From Ruegeria aquimaris (GTDB taxonomy: Bacteria > Pseudomonadota > Alphaproteobacteria > Rhodobacterales > Rhodobacteraceae), in contig NZ_JAOWLB010000014.1 in assembly GCF_025751555.1 (NCBI RefSeq), positions 58,975 to 122,974 of the forward strand: a DNA stretch of 64,000 nt, given 5' to 3'. The notes under the pieces are model-generated. The model saw nothing but the letters and a program-made list of their open reading frames with translations, did no database searches and was not told the origin of the DNA. Below are positions 59,564 through 64,000 of the stretch, piece after piece; position 1 is the stretch's first letter, and each line of letters begins with the position of its first letter. Both the position numbers and the translations under genes were made by a program.

Positions 59564-59944
59564 CTAACTTGGTTCATAATTCCTCCGGTGCGGCCGTCGC
59601 ACTTTCGGGCGGTCGGCAGCCTTTGAAAATTGATTTTTGGATAATCCTTTGGCCGAGGATATCACGTCACCGGCCATCAGTGATGTTAAATCGATTTCTT
59701 GCCCACAGGCCGGATCAGCCTGCTGCAATGGATGCACGCCAAAGCCGAGATCGACGAAATTGACGATAATTGACCAAAGCGTGGTGATGAATTCGCGCTT
59801 CTCGCTTTCGCTCCAATCGGACTCGGCGAGGTACTTCTCATAGAGCGCATAGTCGATAGTGAGCGAGGGGCGTTGCCCCCGCTCACCATCTGGCGCGCTA
59901 TGTTGATGGTTTTGGGTGTGGGGTGAGGAGTTTTCCATCGTCAT
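59564..59944 (-). CDS. Island protein of unknown function, 126 residues
   Basis: Starts MTMENSSPHTQNHQHSAPDG (disordered, His-rich), followed by a folded part DYALYEKYLAESDWSESEKREFITTLWSIIVNFVDLGFG and a basic tail KVRRPHRRNYEPS. It overlaps the recombinase start by 14 nt, so the two are co-expressed; it may assist or regulate the recombinase. No family recognised. Confidence 0.6.
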   Translation of the reverse strand: MTMENSSPHTQNHQHSAPDGERGQRPSLTIDYALYEKYLAESDWSESEKREFITTLWSIIVNFVDLGFGVHPLQQADPACGQEIDLTSLMAGDVISSAKGLSKNQFSKAADRPKVRRPHRRNYEPS

Positions 59945-59959
59945 AGCTCAGCGTCTCAC

Positions 59960-60655
59960 TTATGCCGGCCCGTGGGCGCGGGCTCGTCTTCTTGATCTTG
60001 CAGGGGCGGGAGCAGATTGGTCATCGGCGCCGTTCGCAGTCACGCTACGCGACCTGCGTTCACCTGCCGGTTCCTGTGCCTGCTTGCGGCCAGCTTTTTC
60101 GGCTTCGATCTGGGGACGGAAATATTTGTCCTCCAACGTCTTGCCCCAGTCGTAAAGCTCGCCTTCGGCCTCGCTGCGGAACACATCCGTGATGATGCGC
60201 TTGGCACCGATAATGGTGATGCCCAGCTCACTCGCCATTTCATTGGCCTGCGTATCGTAGGCACGGTGGAAGGAGATTTTCTCGCCATCCTTGATCATCG
60301 CGTGAATCTTGCGGGTGGCTTCCTTGGCACGCTCATCGCCGCCTTCATCGATCTGGTCTTCACGATCCATCAGGCTCTCGCGAAGCTGGTTCATGGTTTG
60401 GCCGGTATTAGCCTTGAACAGATCGCGAAGGGTTGTCTCGGCCTTGACCACATCGAATTTTTCGGTGCGGGCAAAGGCGTAGGCATAGTCGGACAGCTTT
60501 TCCTTGAACGTGCCGGACTTGTAGATTTCCGCTTCAATGATACCAGTGATCGCAATGGCCTCATTGAACTGGGAATCGGTCAGCAGCCGGCCTGAAAAGC
60601 TCTCTCTCGCTTCGGCAAGGCGCTGTTTATGGTTTGGGTCGAATAAATCTTTCAT
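59960..60655 (-). CDS. Island protein of unknown function, 231 residues, behind a putative SOS box
   Basis: A charged, helical protein: MKDLFDPNHKQRLAEARESF, YAYAFARTEKFDVVKAETTLRDLF, AYDTQANEMASELGITIIGAKRIITDVF, and a basic, Ala/Pro-rich tail. I recall similar unnamed proteins on conjugative islands of alphaproteobacteria, which is weak support for a mobilisation role. AAAGGA lies upstream of the ATG. The next gene follows after 15 bp, so it leads the unit with the recombinase. Confidence 0.62.
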   Translation of the reverse strand: MKDLFDPNHKQRLAEARESFSGRLLTDSQFNEAIAITGIIEAEIYKSGTFKEKLSDYAYAFARTEKFDVVKAETTLRDLFKANTGQTMNQLRESLMDREDQIDEGGDERAKEATRKIHAMIKDGEKISFHRAYDTQANEMASELGITIIGAKRIITDVFRSEAEGELYDWGKTLEDKYFRPQIEAEKAGRKQAQEPAGERRSRSVTANGADDQSAPAPARSRRRARAHGPA

Positions 60656-60832
60656 GGCAAAATCCTTTCTAAAATTGTGAACAGAACATGAACATGTTAT
60701 GTCAAATAAAGTAGTTATCCCACAGTTATTTACGTAATATTATTTCATTTTAAATTTTTATTAATGATTTCATGCATCTAAGGAGTAGTTTTTACTGAGC
60801 AATCTATTTATCCTTTCCTGCGATTGTATGTT
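60656..60832. other. AT-rich intergenic region of the island
   Basis: A 177-bp stretch between the 231-residue gene and the broken gene. It is far richer in A and T than the chromosome, with runs such as ATTTCATTTTAAATTTTTA. It holds the SOS-like box, a TTGACA, the palindrome AACATGTT (60691-60698), and TTATCCCACA at 60715, one base too long for a DnaA box. No gene is visible. Confidence 0.6.
60679..60693 (-). promoter_or_regulatory. Putative LexA (SOS) box upstream of the island unit
   Basis: GAAC-agaacat-GAAC on the plus strand, read as GTTC-atgttct-GTTC toward the gene. It is the same form as box 2 of recA. It lies 24-38 bp before the start codon and just downstream of a TTGACA at 60700-60705 (minus strand). 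The -10 is unclear. About two chance matches to this 8-base pattern are expected in 64 kb, so position is the main support. Confidence 0.55.
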
Positions 60833-60971
60833 TCAACGAGTCCGTTGAGGCTGGCGCTCTGCCGAAATTTTGCGAGCGGTATCGAAGGCGCGGGAGGCAG
60901 TCCCACGCATTTCCTTCTGATGGACGCATCGGCTGAGAAAGCTCTCCTTGGCATTATGCTCGCGGGTAGCG

Positions 60972-62459
60972 AGTTCGTCCTGAACAACGCTTTCAGGCGG
61001 CTGTAAGCGCCTGACGTGGTCGATCCGGGCGGGTCATGGCGTTCAGAATGGTTGCGATGATGAGCACAAGCCAAGCCCTGAGATGGGCGAGGATCTTGCG
61101 GATGTTATGGCCGCAGGCGCAGAGCACGGCAAATAGCGCGTCGCCGATGGTGCCTTTCAGGGGGCAGCGTGCCAGACGGCCGTCGGTTTTCATGTGGCCG
61201 ATCTCGGCCTCGATGGCGCCGCGGCGTCGGAGGTCGGCAATCAGTTTTGGCGTCAGGCCGCGCCGGGTGCCGCTGATCAGGACGCGGGTCGCCGCCACGC
61301 CGTGGCCGCGATAACCGCGGTCGACGACGGCCAGGCCGGAGCGCTGGTCGGTCAGGATCTCCACCTGTTCCAGCGCCGGGGCCAGGGTATGGCCATCATA
61401 GGGATTGCCGGGAAAGCTGCGCATGCCCACCACGAAGCCCTCGTCCAGCGTCGTCGCCACGCTGACCTTGCAACCGAACTCGTAGCGCACCCGGGCCTTG
61501 CCCTTGGAGATGCAATCGACCTCCGGTTCGTGCAGGGCATAGATCTTGTCGCTGCCCTTGGGCTGCTGGTGCAGCAGTTGGGATACCAGCGCAAGTTTGG
61601 CAACGATCCCGTCCCGCAGCGTGCCCTCTGGGATGTCGCCGAGGTGGCGGCGCAGATCGCGCATGACACGACCGGTATAGCCTTTCAGCTTTTTCAATGC
61701 CTTGCGCATGCGCTTGAACTGCTTCGCATGGGCGTAGCGGCCGACCTGCAGCGCCAGCCGCGGGGCAAGGCGGGCATAGGATTGCCGCAGCTCCACCCCG
61801 GCGCCGCGCGCCAGAGCCACCAACTGATCCCGCGCACGCTCGTAGAGCCGGGCGTCGGTGGGGTGGGCGATGGCCTTTTCCATCACGGTCGTATCGACGG
61901 CCACACGCTTCACGCTGTCCTCGTCGATGGCGCCGGATTTCTGCCCGGCCCGGATCGTCTGGGTCAGCAGCCATTCCACCCCTTCCTCACCGATGCGCCC
62001 GCGCCAGCGGGTTAGCGATGACGGATCGATCGGTGGGCGATGCTGAAAGAACACCTCGCCGGTGAAGTGCTGGTAATAGGGGGTCTCGACCCACCGGGCG
62101 ACGACCGCCTCATCCGACAGCCGATAGGCGTGCTGACGGTAGAGCAATCCCGCCACCAAACGCGGTGACGTCGCCGGCCGTCCGGTGGCCGACGGAAAGA
62201 AACCAGCCCATTCCCGCTCGAACACTTCCCAGTCGATCAGTGCCGCGAGCTTCACCAGTTCGTGCCGCAGATCGATCATGTCGACCAGCCGTGGGCGCAG
62301 CAGATCATCCTGTTCCGGCGGGCGAGAGCGGTGCTTCATGGACGGGACCAAAATTGCAAGGTTTCCGCCTCAACTATACGAAACCCTGCAGCTGATCGCG
62401 AGAGATACCGAAATATTTCAACACAAAATCAACGCGATGGGAGTTGTTCAGGACGAACT
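60972..62459 (-). mobile_element. Complete IS5-family insertion sequence, 1488 bp
   Basis: Ends are perfect 17-bp inverted repeats: AGTTCGTCCTGAACAAC at 60972-60988 and its complement at 62443-62459. AGCG lies directly outside both ends (60968-60971 and 62460-62463), a 4-bp target duplication typical of the IS5 group. It carries one intact transposase gene. Intact ends and matching flanks suggest a fairly recent insertion. Confidence 0.9.
60993..62339 (-). CDS. IS5-family transposase
   Basis: A 448-residue DDE transposase, apparently intact. N-terminal MIDLRHELVKLAALIDWEVF and LVAGLLYRQHAYRLSDEAVV belong to the DUF772-type domain. Catalytic residues are in KRVAVDTTVMEKA (D), LAVVDRGYRGHG (D) and GAIEAEIGHMKTDGRL (E). 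Start taken at the ATG before KHRSRPPEQ; a TTG four codons earlier exists. The stop is 5 bp inside the terminal repeat. Confidence 0.92.
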   Translation of the reverse strand: MKHRSRPPEQDDLLRPRLVDMIDLRHELVKLAALIDWEVFEREWAGFFPSATGRPATSPRLVAGLLYRQHAYRLSDEAVVARWVETPYYQHFTGEVFFQHRPPIDPSSLTRWRGRIGEEGVEWLLTQTIRAGQKSGAIDEDSVKRVAVDTTVMEKAIAHPTDARLYERARDQLVALARGAGVELRQSYARLAPRLALQVGRYAHAKQFKRMRKALKKLKGYTGRVMRDLRRHLGDIPEGTLRDGIVAKLALVSQLLHQQPKGSDKIYALHEPEVDCISKGKARVRYEFGCKVSVATTLDEGFVVGMRSFPGNPYDGHTLAPALEQVEILTDQRSGLAVVDRGYRGHGVAATRVLISGTRRGLTPKLIADLRRRGAIEAEIGHMKTDGRLARCPLKGTIGDALFAVLCACGHNIRKILAHLRAWLVLIIATILNAMTRPDRPRQALTAA

Positions 62460-62806
62460 AGCGAGTGCCTTTACTCGCGCATCATGATCGAAACGAACCT
62501 CTCGGTGCGCTTGGCGTGTGATCGCGCCTGCATCGAAGGCATAGCGTCCAAAGATACGGTGCTTGAAATCCAGGTTCTTAGAGCCTGCCTGATCTATCAG
62601 CCTTCGCCGCGCCATCTCGACACGGGTGTCGTACTCGCGGAAATAGGCGGTGTTCAGCGCCTTTCGCGCCTTGGCGAATTGCTCATCCAACTGCCGGTAT
62701 CGATGCCACTGGTCTCCGGTCAGCTTCATGTTGGCTTCGCGGTTCATCGATGCGACGCCGAAATGGGCTTTGAGTTCGGCGGTCAGCGATGTGGTTTGGT
62801 TATGGC

Positions 62807-63070
62807 TCATGACGGCGCATTCCCATTTTCTGCCTTGCGAAAAACCACCCAGGCGCATTGCCCTGCGACAGCCGGGGCTTTGAAGCCGCCATACGGACCC
62901 AGATGCGTGCAAGTGATGTAATGACGGCGAGCTTGTGCCGAGGCCCCAAATTCTCTCCACTCATATGCCCAAAGGAAATGCGGAAGCCCGTAGGCGAGGT
63001 AGCTGCCGTAGAGCGCTGCTGCCAAAGGGACCCACGCGACAAATCCGAGATAGAAAAACGAGGATTTCAT
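62807..63070 (-). CDS. Small membrane protein next to coupling-protein gene
   Basis: An 87-residue protein with one N-terminal helix, MKSSFFYLGFVAWVPLAAAL, then YGSYLAYGLPHFLWAYEWR and a Cys-containing soluble part. It overlaps the coupling-protein stop and the next start by 4 nt each. I recall similar small proteins near conjugation genes, without a defined function. Confidence 0.62.
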   Translation of the reverse strand: MKSSFFYLGFVAWVPLAAALYGSYLAYGLPHFLWAYEWREFGASAQARRHYITCTHLGPYGGFKAPAVAGQCAWVVFRKAENGNAPS

Positions 63071-63462
63071 ATCGCTTCTCTCATATCGCTGCCGGTCAGT
63101 TCGACCTTCGGATCGGGTTCGAGCCGCGCGCCTTCCAGAGGATTGTCGCCCAGCTCGAAGCAATAGGGCGCGATCTCGATCTGACGGATTTTCCGCGCAT
63201 GGATGAAGCCGACATCCTTGACGTGGATGATCTGCTCATCGGCTGGCAGGCGCATCAACTCGTCGGCGATGAACAGGCGCTCGCGCCCCGTCTGATAGTT
63301 GCTGGAGAAGTCCTCTCCGCTGGAGTTGAGACCGAGCGTTCCGGTCACGTGCTGGGTTTCGCCCATCGCCTTTGAGACGCGCTCTGCCTCATCGAAAGAG
63401 GAGAAGCCGAACCACTGTTTGACAAGCGCATTCTCTTCAATCGTCAGCGTTTCCTTCTCACC
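63067..63462 (-). pseudogene. Type IV coupling protein (TraG/VirD4), C-terminal fragment
   Basis: The frame can be read from about 63462 to its stop. It includes LVKQWFGFSSFDEAERVSKA, SSNYQTGRERLFIADELMRL and PADEQIIHVKDVGFIHARKI, the C-terminal pattern of conjugative coupling ATPases, where an (L)MRLP-DE-x-I element is followed by KKIR-like residues. The motor domain is missing because IS3-type sequence begins at 63465. It shows that the island once encoded DNA transfer. Confidence 0.72.
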
Positions 63463-63464
63463 GT

Positions 63465-63590
63465 ATGGGAACCGACCAACTCAAGGAACTCAAACGGCTC
63501 CAGAAAGAGAATGAGCGGCTTCGGAAGGCCGTGTCGGACCTGACCCTGGACAAGCTGATCCTGAAGGAAGCAGCCCGGGGAAACTTCTGA
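63465..63590 (+). pseudogene. IS3-family orfA remnant
   Basis: The last 41 codons of orfA: MGTDQLKELKRLQKENERLR then KAVSDLTLDKLILKEAARGN and F. This is the leucine-zipper end of IS407-group OrfA. The helix-turn-helix N-terminus is gone. orfB begins in the -1 frame overlapping its stop, as expected for programmed frameshifting. Confidence 0.82.
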
Positions 63591-64000
63591 GCCCCGCCCG
63601 CCGGCGTGCCTGCATCGACCTGATCCGAAGTAGGATGAAGGTTTCGGAACGCAGGATCTGCCGGGTGTTGGGGCAACATCGATCGACGCAAGGGCGCTCT
63701 CCCCGAGGCCGGGAAGATGAAGATCGACTTGTCGCGGACATGATCGAACTGGCCCGGCAATACGGCAGCTACGGTTACCGCCGCGTCGCCGTTCTGCTGA
63801 GAGATGCGGGCTGGCAGGTGAGCGTCGGCCGTATCGAACGGCTTTGGAAACGGGAGGGGCTGAAGGTGCCACGCAAGCAACCCAAGAGGAGCCGGCTCTG
63901 GCTGAACGACGGATCATGCATCCGCCTGAGGCCCGAGCACCGCAACCATGTCTGGAGCTACGACTTCGTGCATTGCCGCACTGACGACGGCAAGGCGTTC
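63587..64000 (+). CDS. IS3-family transposase OrfB, N-terminal part
   Basis: 138 codons are visible in the frame overlapping the orfA stop. LSPARRRACIDLIRSRMKVS and ERRICRVLGQHRSTQ form the HTH_21-like region, YGSYGYRRVAVLLRDAGWQV and RIERLWKREGLKVPRKQPKR follow. The first catalytic Asp is in HVWSYDFVHCRTDDGKAF at the window end. The remaining D and E lie outside. Confidence 0.85.
   Translation, partial: MSPARRRACIDLIRSRMKVSERRICRVLGQHRSTQGRSPRGREDEDRLVADMIELARQYGSYGYRRVAVLLRDAGWQVSVGRIERLWKREGLKVPRKQPKRSRLWLNDGSCIRLRPEHRNHVWSYDFVHCRTDDGKAF

Larger units (their letters stand above)
57939..59577 (-). pseudogene. Large serine recombinase, frameshifted by a 19-bp duplication
   Basis: The 5' part (59577-58561) encodes the resolvase domain (AVVYARVSSSKQTKVGDG with the catalytic Ser, IIDDISRLARGIE), the recombinase domain (PIGYRYQRTAGHG) and the zinc ribbon start ([17 protein letters not shown]). 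At 58569-58606 a perfect 19-bp tandem duplication shifts frame and stops it after LYVLHQRL. Removing one copy restores [20 protein letters not shown] and the rest, including a coiled coil ([17 protein letters not shown]). The restored frame ends inside antisense tRNA-Arg. A GGAGGAATT ribosome site precedes the ATG. It is probably inactive. Confidence 0.88.
60833..62810 (-). pseudogene. Conjugation-linked helical protein gene split by an IS5-type element
   Basis: The 5' part (62810-62460) encodes MSHNQTTSLTAELKAHFGVA through DARVKALA. The 3' part (60971-60833) encodes TREHNAKESFLSRCVHQKEM and ends QPQRTR. Deleting the element and one AGCG copy joins them in frame to a protein of about 160 residues, rich in charged helices. 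The ATG overlaps the stop of the upstream membrane protein. Function unknown; operon position links it to the coupling protein gene. Confidence 0.82.
63465..64000 (+). mobile_element. Truncated IS3-family (IS407-like) element running off the window
   Basis: The left end with its terminal repeat and most of orfA is missing; the sequence starts within orfA and continues into orfB to the edge. The junction with the coupling-protein fragment is at about 63463. This is best explained by insertion followed by a deletion. Confidence 0.8.

Noticed and set aside
60715..60725. DnaA-box-like TTATCCCACAG in the AT-rich island gap, suggesting a replication origin
   Set aside because: It has one extra base compared with TTATCCACA, stands alone, and has no replication protein or iterons beside it.
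60808..61074. An 88-codon frame spanning the left end of the IS5-type element
   Set aside because: It runs across the terminal repeat into the transposase gene in the wrong frame. The flanking part is explained by the split gene ending at 60833.
63444..63917. A 157-codon minus-strand frame opposite the IS3 genes
   Set aside because: The plus strand has clear IS3 OrfA/OrfB sequence, so the minus frame is a shadow.

Overview
The window is a GC-rich alphaproteobacterial chromosome segment, almost certainly Rhodobacteraceae (Roseobacter group, Ruegeria-like). Pointers are a DmdB-type methylmercaptopropionate-CoA ligase beside zwf-pgl-pgi, a Usg protein, a hybrid kinase of the CckA type, a single-cysteine Rrf2/IscR regulator in front of a SUF operon, an Irr-type (ICE) box, and RecA operators of the GTTC-N7-GATC and GAAC-N7-GAAC types. 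No search could be run, so species-level assignment is inference.

Layout. 1-12118: end of a 3-hydroxybutyrate dehydrogenase, a patatin-like lipase, a DUF502 membrane protein, psuK-psuG (pseudouridine salvage), a GST, a divergent DUF4198/HupE pair (candidate metal uptake), a ThiE-like protein, trmJ, ctaA, an M32 carboxypeptidase, a MAPEG protein and a small conserved protein. 12192-17302: gyrA with its terminator, usg, a GH19-like lysozyme/chitinase and a radical SAM protein. 17461-23619: zwf-pgl-pgi (entry to the Entner-Doudoroff route), a hotdog thioesterase, dmdB and tRNA-Gly(CCC). 23657-28410 (minus strand): CoA-transferase, unknown 144-residue protein, ASKHA/2Fe-2S protein and SAM methyltransferase. 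28585-35137 (plus strand): the tightly overlapped guaB-MBL-SDR-RsmB-like unit, then cckA. 35158-43995: sulfotransferase, recA with a double SOS operator, alaS, two small proteins, typA, an SMR transporter, a class II glutamine amidotransferase and a possible 45-residue peptide. 44000-46055 (minus strand): an internally duplicated HD protein, a small helical protein and an alpha/beta hydrolase. 46122-56270: iscR, an IscS-like desulfurase and the suf genes B, C, D and S, with seven other genes inserted between them. 56361-57848: spermidine-synthase-like membrane protein.

57945-64000: tRNA-Arg(CCG), then a degraded mobile island with lower GC. It holds a large serine recombinase frameshifted by a perfect 19-bp tandem duplication, two unknown genes (one behind a putative SOS box), a complete IS5-type element with matching ends and a 4-bp target duplication that splits a gene, a small membrane protein, and the C-terminus of a type IV coupling protein cut off by a truncated IS3-family element that runs off the window.

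How the parts work together. The suf region builds Fe-S clusters, and its control appears to combine a cluster-sensing regulator (IscR) with heme/iron-sensing Irr sites. zwf-pgl-pgi and dmdB connect sugar and DMSP-sulfur catabolism. The island looks like an immobilised remnant of a conjugative or mobilisable element. I saw no CRISPR array, defence system or biosynthetic cluster. The least explained arrangements are the DUF4198/HupE pair with overlapping start codons, the FkbM/pyruvyl-transferase pair inside the suf operon, and the intragenic ICE-like palindrome.
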